This document shows positions 40,039 through 49,724 of a stretch of DNA of 64,000 nt, piece after piece. The position numbers and the translations under genes are program-made. Below the pieces are notes generated by a model. That model saw only the letters and a program-made list of their open reading frames with translations, made no database searches and had not been told where the DNA came from. The stretch is from Proteus faecis (GTDB lineage: Bacteria > Pseudomonadota > Gammaproteobacteria > Enterobacterales > Enterobacteriaceae), in contig NZ_PENZ01000045.1 in NCBI RefSeq assembly GCF_003144395.1, positions 125,220 through 189,219 on the forward strand. The letters are read 5' to 3'. Within the stretch, counting starts at the first letter, position 1, and each line of letters begins with the position of its first letter.

Positions 40039-41712
40039 TTATTCGCCTTTAGCTGCTTTGAAAGCTTCAGCCATAGCGTTGTTTGAAAAACCAACTTCTT
40101 CTTTATTGTTTACAGAAGCGATAGCGTCTTTCTCGTCTGCTTCGTCTTTAGCACGAACAGATAAGTTGATAACGCGGTTTTTACGGTCAACGCCAGTGTA
40201 TTTAGCTTCTACAGCTTCGCCAACATTCAGAACCAGAGTTGCATCTTCAACGCGGTCACGTGAAGCTTCTGAAGCACGCAGGTAACCTTCAACACCGTCA
40301 GCTAATTCTACAGTTGCGCCTTTAGCATCAACAGCAGTTACTTTACCAGAAACAATAGCACCTTTTTTGTGAGCAGACAGGTAATTATTGAATGGATCTT
40401 CTGATAATTGTTTAACGCCCAGTGAGATACGCTCACGTTCAGCATCAACTTGCAGAACTACAGCAGCGATTTCGTCGCCTTTTTTGTATTCACGAACAGC
40501 TTCTTCACCTGCAACATTCCAAGAAATGTCAGATAAATGAACCAGACCGTCGATACCGCCGTCTAAACCGATGAAGATACCGAAGTCAGTGATAGACTTG
40601 ATTTTACCTTCAACACGGTCGTTCTTGTTGTGAGTTTCTGCGAACTGCTGCCATGGGTTAGATTTACACTGTTTCAGACCCAGTGAAATACGACGACGTT
40701 CTTCATCGATGTCCAGAACCATAACTTCAACAACATCACCAACGTTAACAACTTTAGATGGGTGAATGTTTTTGTTAGTCCAATCCATTTCAGAAACGTG
40801 TACCAGACCTTCAACGCCTTCTTCGATTTCTACGAAGCAACCGTAATCAGTCAGGTTAGTTACACGACCAGTCAGTTTAGTACCTTCTGGATAACGTTTA
40901 GCGATAGCTACCCATGGATCTTCGCCCAGTTGTTTCAGACCTAATGATACGCGAGTACGTTCACGGTCGAATTTCAGGACTTTAACAGTGATTTCGTCGC
41001 CAACATTGACAATTTCACTTGGGTGTTTAACACGTTTCCAAGCCATGTCAGTGATGTGCAGTAAACCGTCAACACCGCCCAGATCAACGAATGCACCGTA
41101 GTCAGTAAGGTTCTTAACGATACCTTTAACTTCCATGCCTTCTTGCAGGTTTTCTAATAACTGATCGCGTTCTGCGCTGTTTTCAGATTCGATAACCGCA
41201 CGACGAGACACAACAACGTTGTTACGTTTTTGGTCTAATTTGATGACTTTGAACTCAAGCTCTTTGTTTTCCAGATGAGTTGTATCGCGAACTGGGCGAA
41301 CGTCTACCAGTGAACCTGGTAAGAACGCACGAATGCCGTTCAGTTCAACAGTGAAACCACCTTTAACTTTACCGTTGATGATACCAACAACAGTTTCGTT
41401 TTCTTCGTAAGCTTTTTCCAGCATCAGCCACGCTTCGTGACGTTTAGCTTTTTCACGAGACAGAACGGTTTCACCGAAGCCATCTTCAACCGCGTCCAGA
41501 GCAACATCAATTTCGTCGCCTACTTGGATTTCTAATTCGCCTTGAGCGTTTTTAAATTGTTCTACAGGAATAGCAGATTCTGATTTCAGACCTGCATCAA
41601 CCAGAACAACGTCTTTATCGATAGCAACTACAACGCCACGAACGATAGCGCCAGGACGAGTTTCGATTGTTTTTAGGGATTCTTCAAAGAGTTGAGCAAA
41701 AGATTCTGTCAT
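40039..41712 (-). CDS. rpsA: 30S ribosomal protein S1
   Basis: S1 brings mRNA to the 30S subunit and unfolds structured leaders. From [20 protein letters not shown] the product is 557 aa, identical to E. coli; the upstream in-frame ATG at 41727 is not used in the family. Six S1 (OB) repeats are visible, with recurring GxVxxxTDYGxFV cores such as [40 protein letters not shown] and [19 protein letters not shown]. Codon use is biased toward highly expressed choices. Confidence 0.98.
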   Translation of the reverse strand: MTESFAQLFEESLKTIETRPGAIVRGVVVAIDKDVVLVDAGLKSESAIPVEQFKNAQGELEIQVGDEIDVALDAVEDGFGETVLSREKAKRHEAWLMLEKAYEENETVVGIINGKVKGGFTVELNGIRAFLPGSLVDVRPVRDTTHLENKELEFKVIKLDQKRNNVVVSRRAVIESENSAERDQLLENLQEGMEVKGIVKNLTDYGAFVDLGGVDGLLHITDMAWKRVKHPSEIVNVGDEITVKVLKFDRERTRVSLGLKQLGEDPWVAIAKRYPEGTKLTGRVTNLTDYGCFVEIEEGVEGLVHVSEMDWTNKNIHPSKVVNVGDVVEVMVLDIDEERRRISLGLKQCKSNPWQQFAETHNKNDRVEGKIKSITDFGIFIGLDGGIDGLVHLSDISWNVAGEEAVREYKKGDEIAAVVLQVDAERERISLGVKQLSEDPFNNYLSAHKKGAIVSGKVTAVDAKGATVELADGVEGYLRASEASRDRVEDATLVLNVGEAVEAKYTGVDRKNRVINLSVRAKDEADEKDAIASVNNKEEVGFSNNAMAEAFKAAKGE

Positions 41713-41885
41713 GTTAATGATCTTCAAGTAAATTTAATTAACGTCCATTTAGCATCCGGCCGAATGGGGTTGTTTCACATACCTCGTTACATCCTTTGTG
41801 ACAAGGTCATCGGGCATTGTTGTGTTTTCATTAACACGTCAACCCGATTTAGATAATTACCTAGTATAAACGAAATAAAAATTAA
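41713..41885 (-). promoter_or_regulatory. rpsA leader
   Basis: The 173-bp gap between cmk and rpsA contains inverted repeats on the minus strand, including GGTTGACGTGTTAATG facing CACAACA-type sequence and CTTGTCACAAAGG. In gammaproteobacteria this leader folds into hairpins used for S1 translational autocontrol. A TATACT hexamer near 41861-41866 could serve a promoter. The role is inferred from family knowledge. Confidence 0.45.
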
Positions 41886-42572
41886 TTACGCTGATAATTG
41901 CAGATTTTTTTTAGCATAAGTCAACGATTTTTCAATGACTTCGTCAATAGACAAGCTTGTAGAATCGAGAATTAATGCATCTTTCGCCGCAACAAGTGGC
42001 GCAACCGCGCGATTTCGGTCACGATAATCGCGTTCTTTTATCTCGGATAAAAGGCGTTCAAAGTTAACATTAAAGCCTTTTTCCTGCAACTGTAACATGC
42101 GTCGACGTGCACGCTCTTCAGCACTTGCCTCTAGAAATATTTTCACTTGGGCATCAGGAAAAACTATTGTACCCATATCTCGGCCGTCTGCAATTAAGCC
42201 TGGCTCTGTACGAAATGAGCGCTGACGACGCAGTAATGCTTCTCTTACACGAGGAAAAGTCGCAGCTTGTGAGGCTGTATTCCCAACCGTTTCTGTTCGA
42301 ATTTCAGATGAAACATCTTCACCTTCAAGAATGACACTTAAACCATTCTCATTAGGGATAAAACGCACATCCAAATTTGCAGCCAAAGGTACTAAAGCAT
42401 CTTCTGAAGTGATATCAACACGGTGATGTAAAGCCGCTAATGCCAAGACACGATAAATAGCGCCAGAATCGAGTAAGTGCCAGCCAAACGCTTTTGCTAA
42501 TGCTTGGCATAATGTTCCTTTACCTGCTCCGCTGGGCCCATCAACAGTTATAACAGGGACGATAACCGCCAT
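41886..42572 (-). CDS. cmk: Cytidylate kinase
   Basis: CMP/dCMP kinase supplying CDP for nucleotide pools. It is 228 aa (E. coli 227). The N-terminal P-loop [18 protein letters not shown] is followed by [18 protein letters not shown], the CMP-binding insert with [17 protein letters not shown], and the lid region [18 protein letters not shown]. It lies upstream of rpsA with its own leader between them, as in E. coli. GGAGA precedes the ATG. Confidence 0.97.
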   Translation of the reverse strand: MAVIVPVITVDGPSGAGKGTLCQALAKAFGWHLLDSGAIYRVLALAALHHRVDITSEDALVPLAANLDVRFIPNENGLSVILEGEDVSSEIRTETVGNTASQAATFPRVREALLRRQRSFRTEPGLIADGRDMGTIVFPDAQVKIFLEASAEERARRRMLQLQEKGFNVNFERLLSEIKERDYRDRNRAVAPLVAAKDALILDSTSLSIDEVIEKSLTYAKKNLQLSA

Positions 42573-42785
42573 GAGTTTCTCCTTTTCGTGGACACTGCAT
42601 TTCTGTGTTTGTTGCGCTTATTACATTGATATAATAGGCATAGTGTTCAAGCAGAGAAAAACAGTCTTTAATATATGCGCGACATTATACGCATACAACG
42701 TATAGGAAGAAACCAGCAGATAAGTACTAAAGAGTCTTATTTAATATTATTTTTTCGAGATGGCGCGTTTTTTAGTTTAATTACA
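42573..42785. other. Spacer between aroA terminator and cmk
   Basis: About 210 bases with no gene. The cmk promoter should be here. ATTACATTGATATAATAGGC (about 42620-42639 read on the plus strand) contains TATAAT but faces away from cmk. Confidence 0.35.
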
Positions 42786-42832
42786 ATAAAAATCGGCCAT
42801 ATTGTTCTTCAAAAAGTCCAATATGACCGATT
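42786..42832 (-). terminator. Terminator of aroA
   Basis: AATCGGTCATATTG/CAATATGGCCGATT 14-pair stem with one G-U pair, then TTTTTAT on the minus strand, 43 bp past the aroA stop. Confidence 0.9.
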
Positions 42833-42874
42833 TAACTGATTTAATTTTGACTTGTTTTATTAATAATTTTTACA

Positions 42875-44161
42875 TTAATTATTACGTTTAGAAAGTGTTT
42901 CTAATTTCTCAAAATAATCAGGAAAAGTTTTTGCGGTACATCCCGGATCAAGAATAGTGATTGGCGTATCAGAAAGTGCCACCAGCGAAAAACACATCGC
43001 AATTCGGTGATCATTATAAGTTTTAATATCCGCAGTGATTAACTGCTTTGGTGGCGTTACTTTTAAATAGTCATGCCCTTCTTCAACCATCGCACCTACT
43101 TTTTGTAACTCAGTTGCCATTGCCGCTAATCGATCAGTTTCTTTTACGCGCCAGTTATAAATATTGCGGATAACCGTTTCACCTTCAGCAAAAAGTGCCG
43201 TGGTAGCAATGGTCATTGCTGCATCAGGGATAGTATTCATATCCATATCAATGCCTTTTAATGTTCCACGCTCACACTCAATATAATCATCCCCCCAACG
43301 CACTTTTGCCCCCATTTTTTCAAGTACAGAAGCAAAATGAATATCCCCTTGTAAACTATTTTTACCTATACCTGTAACACGTACAGTACCCCCTTTAATG
43401 GCGGCGGCAGCTAAAAAATAAGAAGCAGAGGAAGCATCACCTTCTACAAGGTATTTTTCTGGTGATTGATATTGTTGGCCACCTTTTATAACAAAACATT
43501 GGTAGTCTTGGTTTTCAATTTTCCCACCAAAAGTATTGATTAACGCCAAGGTAATATCAATGTAAGGTTTTGAGACTAATTCGCCTTTAATGGTGATAGT
43601 CGTATCTTGCTCAGCTAAAGGAGCGGTCATTAATAATGCCGTTAAAAATTGACTAGAAACACTACCATCAACCTCAACATTACCACCTAAAAAACCACCA
43701 CGTAAGCGAATGGGTGGATAATCCTTTTGTTCAAGGTAGTCAATTTTTGCACCACCTTGGCGTAAAGCGTCAACTAAATGTCCAATTGGACGCTCTTTCA
43801 TACGAGGTTCACCAGTAAGAATAATATCATGCTGACCGAGATTTAGTGCGGCAGCTAATGGACGCATTGCTGTTCCGGCATTACCTAAAAAGAGCTCTAA
43901 TGGTGAATGTGTTTTAAATTCCCCTCCTAGCCCTTCAATATCACATACCGTATTGTTATTTGATAATTGATATTTTACACCTAACGCTTTTAATGCATTA
44001 AGCATATGGCGAATATCATCACTATCTAATAAATTGGTTAGACGAGTTTTACCTTTAGCCAATGTAGCTAATAACAATGCACGGTTAGAGACACTTTTTG
44101 ATCCTGGTAAATTAATAACACCTTCGATATGAGCAATAGGTTGTAATGTTAACGATTCCAT
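42875..44161 (-). CDS. aroA: 3-phosphoshikimate 1-carboxyvinyltransferase (EPSP synthase)
   Basis: AroA joins PEP and shikimate-3-phosphate to give EPSP, the sixth shikimate pathway step. It is 428 aa (E. coli 427). Signatures are [20 protein letters not shown] near residues 19-38, [52 protein letters not shown] and the C-terminal [13 protein letters not shown]. It follows serC as in E. coli, with about 196 bp and a hairpin between, so the two may be partly uncoupled. Confidence 0.98.
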   Translation of the reverse strand: MESLTLQPIAHIEGVINLPGSKSVSNRALLLATLAKGKTRLTNLLDSDDIRHMLNALKALGVKYQLSNNNTVCDIEGLGGEFKTHSPLELFLGNAGTAMRPLAAALNLGQHDIILTGEPRMKERPIGHLVDALRQGGAKIDYLEQKDYPPIRLRGGFLGGNVEVDGSVSSQFLTALLMTAPLAEQDTTITIKGELVSKPYIDITLALINTFGGKIENQDYQCFVIKGGQQYQSPEKYLVEGDASSASYFLAAAAIKGGTVRVTGIGKNSLQGDIHFASVLEKMGAKVRWGDDYIECERGTLKGIDMDMNTIPDAAMTIATTALFAEGETVIRNIYNWRVKETDRLAAMATELQKVGAMVEEGHDYLKVTPPKQLITADIKTYNDHRIAMCFSLVALSDTPITILDPGCTAKTFPDYFEKLETLSKRNN

Positions 44162-44308
44162 AAACAGGTAGAAACTCCAATAAACAAGTTATTTAAGCAG
44201 AAATGTCATTTAATTAAATATCAATTTATTTAGGTACTTACATTTTATTTATTAATTCTGTACTTAGTAATTCAATTTTAATTATTAACATCTTAAATAT
44301 TGAATAAA

Positions 44309-44340
44309 TAAGAAAACCTGTATTTTAAGCAGGCTTTCTT
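44309..44340 (-). terminator. Terminator or attenuator after serC
   Basis: AAGAAAGCCTG/CAGGTTTTCTT stem with one G-U pair, followed by ATTTATTC on the minus strand, just past the serC stop. The T tract is modest, so some readthrough into aroA is plausible. Confidence 0.65.
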
Positions 44341-44357
44341 ATTCTAGATTTTATTTA

Positions 44358-45446
44358 TTACGCATGACGACGTTCAAAGTCAGCCATAAAATCAACTAAT
44401 GCTTGAACACCTTCCAATGGCATTGCGTTATAAATTGAAGCACGCATCCCACCTGATACACGATGACCTTTTAATGCGACTAATCCTTGTGCTTCTGCCT
44501 CTTTTAAGAATACAGCATCTAACTCTGGAGAAGACATTTGGAAAGGTACATTCATTAGTGAACGATTTTCTGTAGCAATACGATTGATATAGAAATCACT
44601 ATTATCAATTGCACTATAAAGAAGCGTTGCTTTTTCATAGTTACGTTTCGCCATCTCTTGTAAGCCACCTTGCTCTTTCAACCATTTAAAAACCATACCT
44701 GATAGATACCAAGCAAAGGTAGGTGGTGTATTAAACATGGAATCATTTTCAGCAAGCACAGTGTAATCAAACACAGAAGGTGTTTCTTTACGCGCTTTGC
44801 CTAATAAATCTTCACGAATAATGACAAGAGTTAACCCTGCTGGGCCAATATTCTTTTGTGCACCTGCATAGATAACACCAAAACGGCTAACATCTATTGG
44901 TTGAGATAAAATAGAAGATGAATAGTCAGCAATAACAATTTTACTGTCATCAAAATCTGGCTCTTCATGAATAGCAATACCATCAATGGTTTCATTTGGG
45001 CAATAATGCACATAAGCAGCATCGGCACTTAATTGCCACTCTTTCATTGGCTTAACACCAATTTTGCCATCAACTTCTGTTTTAATTTTAATGATATTTG
45101 GCGAACAATATTTTTCAGCTTCTTCGGCTGCACTTTTAGCCCAATAACCACCATCAATATAATCAGCACTTGCTTTATCGCCCAATAAATTGAGAGGTAA
45201 AGCAGCAAAATGGCCTCGAGCACCACCGTGACAAAAAAGAATTTTGTAGTTTTCTGGCACATTGAGAAGATCGCGAAGATCTTGTTCTGCCTGATGAGCA
45301 ACTTCAAGAAACTCTTTACTGCGGTGACTAATCTCCATAACCGAACGCCCAAGTTCATGCCAGTTGCATAATTCTAACTCTGCACGACGAAGAACTTCTG
45401 CCGGTAACATAGCCGGACCTGCACTAAAGTTATATACCTGACTCAT
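44358..45446 (-). CDS. serC: Phosphoserine / phosphohydroxythreonine aminotransferase
   Basis: PLP enzyme making 3-phosphoserine from 3-phosphohydroxypyruvate and glutamate (serine synthesis) and the equivalent step of PLP synthesis. It is 362 aa, as in E. coli. Segments are [20 protein letters not shown] at the N-terminus, [17 protein letters not shown], the PLP lysine in [18 protein letters not shown], and [15 protein letters not shown] near the end. It is divergent from an MFS transporter over 136 bp. Confidence 0.97.
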   Translation of the reverse strand: MSQVYNFSAGPAMLPAEVLRRAELELCNWHELGRSVMEISHRSKEFLEVAHQAEQDLRDLLNVPENYKILFCHGGARGHFAALPLNLLGDKASADYIDGGYWAKSAAEEAEKYCSPNIIKIKTEVDGKIGVKPMKEWQLSADAAYVHYCPNETIDGIAIHEEPDFDDSKIVIADYSSSILSQPIDVSRFGVIYAGAQKNIGPAGLTLVIIREDLLGKARKETPSVFDYTVLAENDSMFNTPPTFAWYLSGMVFKWLKEQGGLQEMAKRNYEKATLLYSAIDNSDFYINRIATENRSLMNVPFQMSSPELDAVFLKEAEAQGLVALKGHRVSGGMRASIYNAMPLEGVQALVDFMADFERRHA

Positions 45447-45582
45447 TCAAATTCACCCTATCTGAATATGTTTTTACAAAATGACCTTTATCGGTTGTAT
45501 CATTCCCGTTAAATTGGCGCAATGATTATTGTGAACTAACGCATAATATACAGAACATAAAAATGATGGTTAGGAGTGTTTT

Positions 45583-47013
45583 ATGTCGGGGAGTGTAAAT
45601 AAAAAAGAAGAAGCAAGCTGGGGAATGCTTCTTCATGGAAAAAATAGTCTAAAATCTCTTGCTTTAGCAGGAGGCGTCGCATTACACGCAATAAATGTCT
45701 ATATCACGATCACAACGCTACCTTCGATTGTGCGTGATATTGGCGGACTTAATTTATATGCATGGAATACCACTGTTTTTATTCTAGCTTCAATTCTCTC
45801 TTCTGCATTAACCTCACGATTACTGAGTGTATTTGCACCTCGTAATAGTTATCTCTTTGCCACTATTTGCTTTTTAGCAGGTTCTGTTATTTGTGCGACA
45901 GCACCCTCAATGCAGGTATTACTTTTAGGACGATTTATCCAAGGCGCTGGCGGAGGAATGTTGCTAGCACTTGCTTACTCTTTAGTCCGAGTCATGTTTC
46001 CTCAACCACTTTGGTCTAGAGCTATGGCATTAATGTCTAGCATGTGGGGTATATCGACACTATTAGGCCCAGCACTAGGTGGAATATTTGCTGAATATGA
46101 TGTTTGGCGTGGAGCATTTTGGTCTATTTTATTTGTTGGCATTCCTTACGCTATTTTATTATTTGTGATTCTTCCTACCGAAAACAATGCCGATAATATT
46201 ATCACGAAAACGCCATTACCTTATCAACAACTTATTTTATTAATGTTTGCTGTATTATCTATTTCTATTGGTAGTCTTTATAACGTTATTTTATATAACA
46301 CTTTATCCTTTGTATTTGCTTTTATCTTTATTCTACTGTTAGTCAATATTGATAAAAAATCAAATGATGGTTTATTTCCTAAAGGAACATTTTCTTTTTC
46401 TGCACCGTTAGCACCAATATATCTCACCATGGCTTTATTAGGGATCAGTGTACAAACAGAAGTCTTTGTGCCTTATTTCTTGCAAATTATCCATAATATT
46501 CCCCCTCTGCTTTCAGGTTATTTAGCGGCATTGGTTGGTGCAGGTTGGTCTTTTTCTGCCATCATCTCTTCATCAAGTAAACAATCTACAGCTCAAAGAT
46601 TAATGCGCTTTGGCCCAATGATTAATTTTATAGCTATTGTGATCCTTGGTTTATTTATTTCTAATGTACTAACCATAGTTTATGGGCAAATTATCATTAT
46701 TTGTATCGCTCTCTTTTTTACAGGTGCCGGAATCGGCATGGCATGGCCCCACTATTTAACCCATGTTTTACACGTTTCTCAGGGGCAAGAAGCTCAAAAA
46801 GCGGCAACTTCAATTACTACAATACAACTTTTTTCAACAGCTGTAGGTGCAGCCATTTCAGGTACTATTGTGAATATGGCTGGATTAACCGAACCCGGTG
46901 GGATTAGTGGGGCACAAAATGCCGCTCATTGGTTATTTATTGTATTTTCCATTACCCCAGTTATTGCATTTATTACTGTAAAAAAAGTAATAAACAATAA
47001 AAACAAACAATAG
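45583..47013 (+). CDS. Major facilitator superfamily transporter, DHA2-like
   Basis: The 476-aa inner-membrane protein has about 14 predicted helices. After a short charged N-terminus the first helix AGGVALHAINVYITITTLPS leads into VRDIGGLNLYAWNTTVFILA. The motif A-like region is SRLLSVFAPRNSYLFAT, and motif C-like glycines occur in GRFIQGAGGGMLLALAYSL and GISTLLGPALGGIFAEY. This pattern fits drug:H+ antiporter family 2 members, but substrate cannot be read from sequence. AGGAG lies about 6 nt before the ATG. It sits in an accessory block absent from this position in E. coli. Confidence 0.88.
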   Translation: MSGSVNKKEEASWGMLLHGKNSLKSLALAGGVALHAINVYITITTLPSIVRDIGGLNLYAWNTTVFILASILSSALTSRLLSVFAPRNSYLFATICFLAGSVICATAPSMQVLLLGRFIQGAGGGMLLALAYSLVRVMFPQPLWSRAMALMSSMWGISTLLGPALGGIFAEYDVWRGAFWSILFVGIPYAILLFVILPTENNADNIITKTPLPYQQLILLMFAVLSISIGSLYNVILYNTLSFVFAFIFILLLVNIDKKSNDGLFPKGTFSFSAPLAPIYLTMALLGISVQTEVFVPYFLQIIHNIPPLLSGYLAALVGAGWSFSAIISSSSKQSTAQRLMRFGPMINFIAIVILGLFISNVLTIVYGQIIIICIALFFTGAGIGMAWPHYLTHVLHVSQGQEAQKAATSITTIQLFSTAVGAAISGTIVNMAGLTEPGGISGAQNAAHWLFIVFSITPVIAFITVKKVINNKNKQ

Positions 47014-47153
47014 ATAAAAGCCTATAATCATTATCTTTAATATAATTCTTATGGATAATTTTTCAAATAAAAACCTTTTACACAAACATACATTTATTTT
47101 AACAAATAATAATTATAAAGTTAACTTAAAAATTAGGTGTAAAAGGAAAAACC

Positions 47154-48374
47154 ATGAAATTAAAGTTAATAGTAATCGCTTCAATCTTTACTTCAACATG
47201 TTACTCTAACGATAAACTCTATGCTATCTATAATGATAGCACCCATATTTCCATTCAAGAAAATTCATCTGCAACGGTAAGAGATTATAATAACCGTGAT
47301 GATATAGCAGAGATATTAATTGCAGATAGTGATAAAAACAAAATATCACATAATAAATATAATCACTTTAGTGTAGATGAAAGCGGCATTATATTAAATA
47401 ATGAAACAGCAAAAGCAAAATATATTATTAATGAAATCGTCAGAGGTCCTTCTTCTTATTTAGCAGGTAATATTAGTGTAAAAGGTAATGCTGCCCATGT
47501 TATTATCGCCAATCCAAATGGTATCAGCTGTAATGGATGTAGTTTTTCGAATACATTATCTGAAACTTTAGCAACAGCATATATTGATACTTCTAAAGAT
47601 AATTTAATTTCATACAACACGGCTAATTTTTTATCTCGTTTTAATTCTTATAGTAGAGAAGGAATAGATACTAAATATTTTGGGAAAATTATTTTTAGCG
47701 AAAATAAAAACATACCCACTAAATACTTAACCACAAGTTTTAATAAGCTTAATATTATCAGTAACAATGTCAGTATTGATATGAGAGTTCATGCCAGTCA
47801 GAACATCAATATTTATAGCGGAATTAATATCGTAGAACAAAGGCTAGGAAGCAATAAATTTCATTTAATTAATAATGAAAAAGGCAGTCGTTTACTCGGA
47901 AAATACATCAGTAAAAATCTTACTATTGGTAATGAAGGCAATATGGATGAGATTTTATTTGCGAATAAAATAAACATACACACAAGTAATTCAACTATAA
48001 ATAATTATGCTATTATGAGTTCAAATAAATTAAATATTAATCTAGATAATGCATCCACTTTTAAAAACTATGGTGTTATAGCTGGAAATTCTTCTTTAAT
48101 AAAATTAACAAATAATTCTCATTTTAAAAATACTTCAACGGGAGTAATAGCGAATATACGCACTGATGACTATAAATGGTATAATAGCACTGATCCCTTT
48201 TTTATGTATTCAAAATTACATCGTATAGCTATCAACGCAGATAATAGTAGTCGTTTTACTAATCAAGGCGCATTAAAAACACATCGATACCTTACTCTAA
48301 ACAAATCAACACACAATATTTTTAATGAAGATGCTCTAATTAATTTATATGATAAATTCCGTAAAATAAAATAA
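47154..48374 (+). CDS. Standalone TPS-domain (filamentous haemagglutinin N-terminal) secreted protein
   Basis: The 406-aa protein has a signal peptide (MKLKLIVIASIFTSTCYS) and a two-partner secretion domain: KISHNKYNHFSVDESGIILN at residues 63-82, IINEIVRGPSSYLAGNISVK at 91-110, and the hallmark ANPNGISCNGCSF at 119-131. The remaining about 270 residues show beta-helix-like Asn/Ile repeats (for example LNINLDNASTFKNYGVIAG). It resembles the secretion domain of Proteus HpmA-type haemolysins but has no effector region, and no TpsB transporter gene is nearby. AAGGAAAA precedes the ATG. The gene is more AT-rich than its neighbours. It may be a truncated exoprotein, a secreted adhesin or an orphan cassette. 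Confidence 0.85.
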   Translation: MKLKLIVIASIFTSTCYSNDKLYAIYNDSTHISIQENSSATVRDYNNRDDIAEILIADSDKNKISHNKYNHFSVDESGIILNNETAKAKYIINEIVRGPSSYLAGNISVKGNAAHVIIANPNGISCNGCSFSNTLSETLATAYIDTSKDNLISYNTANFLSRFNSYSREGIDTKYFGKIIFSENKNIPTKYLTTSFNKLNIISNNVSIDMRVHASQNINIYSGINIVEQRLGSNKFHLINNEKGSRLLGKYISKNLTIGNEGNMDEILFANKINIHTSNSTINNYAIMSSNKLNINLDNASTFKNYGVIAGNSSLIKLTNNSHFKNTSTGVIANIRTDDYKWYNSTDPFFMYSKLHRIAINADNSSRFTNQGALKTHRYLTLNKSTHNIFNEDALINLYDKFRKIK

Positions 48375-48387
48375 TATTAATAAATAA

Positions 48388-48424
48388 AGAAAATCATCCG
48401 TTATTAATTGACGGATGATTTTCT
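48388..48424. terminator. Bidirectional terminator between TPS gene and ansB
   Basis: GAAAATCATCCGT/ACGGATGATTTTC perfect 13-pair stem with A/T flanks on both sides, serving two convergent genes. Confidence 0.9.
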
Positions 48425-48458
48425 GGTTTAACTTAAGAAGCTGAAAAATTGACTAATA

Positions 48459-49496
48459 TTAATATCTTTCAAAGTTTTCTTGGATTTTCGCTGGATCTTG
48501 TGTTTCTGTCAAAGATAACTGCAATAACACTCTCGCTTTTTGTGGATTTAAGCGCTCTGATGCAACAAAACCATATTTTGCATCATCCACTTCACCATTT
48601 TGTGTAGTAAAACCAACTGGTACACGGCTTGCACGCACAACAACGACACCTTTTTTAGCGCCATCGGCTAAGGTATCAAAAATATCAGTATATAAATTAC
48701 CGTTACCCACACCGGCACTGACAATACCTTTGTAACCGTTATCAATAAAGGCTTTTGCTGGTAAATTAGAGGCGTTTGAATAGTTATAAACAATACCCAC
48801 TTTTGGTAATTCAGTCAGTTTGCTGACATCAAATATGGGTTTATCCGCACGAGGTAATGCCGCAGTATAATAATGAACCTGACCGTTATGCACATAACCT
48901 TGAGCACCTGCGTTAACAGGCTGGAATGCTTGCACTTCAGTCGTGTTCATTTTTACAACATCTTTACCACTGATAACCGCATTATTCATGGTCACTAACA
49001 CACCACGATTTTCAGAGGCTTTATCACTTGCAATCACAACTGCATTAAAAAGATTTAAAGGGCCTTCAGCACCTAATGCCGTTGCAGGACGCATTGCCCC
49101 CACCATAACAACTGGTTTTTTACATGCTGTGGTTAAATCAAGGAAATAGGCTGTTTCTTCCATGGTGTCTGTACCATGAGTGATAACAAAACCGTCTGTT
49201 TTATCGCAATCTGCATTAATTTTATTAGCCAACTTGAGCCATACTTGGTCATTCATATCTTGAGAACCGATATTCACGACTTGCTCGCCTTTTAAGTTAG
49301 CGATTTTTTTAGCCTCAGGTACTGCATTAATCAATGTATCAATACCCAATTTGCCTGCTGTATAGCTTGATGCCGTTGCTGAATCGCCACCACCAGCAAT
49401 TGTGCCACCTGTCGCTAAAATGGTGACATTAGGTAAGGCAAAAGCAGAACCACTGATTACAGCTAACAGGCTAGCGAGCAATGTTTTTTTCATCAT
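48459..49496 (-). CDS. ansB: L-asparaginase II (periplasmic)
   Basis: High-affinity periplasmic asparaginase hydrolysing asparagine to aspartate and ammonia. In E. coli it is induced anaerobically and feeds fumarate respiration. It is 345 aa with a signal peptide ending SAFA (about residue 20). The catalytic threonine motifs are ILATGGTIAGGG (T29-T32 region) and THGTDTMEET (T106-D110). Cys97 and Cys125 fit the conserved disulfide of type II enzymes. It is convergent with the TPS gene and divergent from ycaO. No clear FNR or CRP box was seen upstream. Confidence 0.96.
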   Translation of the reverse strand: MMKKTLLASLLAVISGSAFALPNVTILATGGTIAGGGDSATASSYTAGKLGIDTLINAVPEAKKIANLKGEQVVNIGSQDMNDQVWLKLANKINADCDKTDGFVITHGTDTMEETAYFLDLTTACKKPVVMVGAMRPATALGAEGPLNLFNAVVIASDKASENRGVLVTMNNAVISGKDVVKMNTTEVQAFQPVNAGAQGYVHNGQVHYYTAALPRADKPIFDVSKLTELPKVGIVYNYSNASNLPAKAFIDNGYKGIVSAGVGNGNLYTDIFDTLADGAKKGVVVVRASRVPVGFTTQNGEVDDAKYGFVASERLNPQKARVLLQLSLTETQDPAKIQENFERY

Positions 49497-49724
49497 CGAA
49501 CTGATCCCTTATGAATTTATAAATAAATCCAATTATGATGATTTAAAATTATTAATTCCGTGATAAATCGAACGAATTTATTAAAAAAACTCATATATCA
49601 AATAAATTATGAATGGTGAATATAATCAGACTTGGGTAAATGAGAGAAATTATTAGTGCATTACAAGGGATTTCAGTATTATGTGCCCCTAACTATCACC
49701 AGCAAAATATTGATGAAACCTGCC

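Noticed and set aside
49497-49655. CRP- or FNR-like half-sites upstream of ansB
   Set aside because: Only partial matches (such as GTGATAAATCGAAC) in AT-rich sequence; the E. coli regulation cannot be transferred on this evidence.
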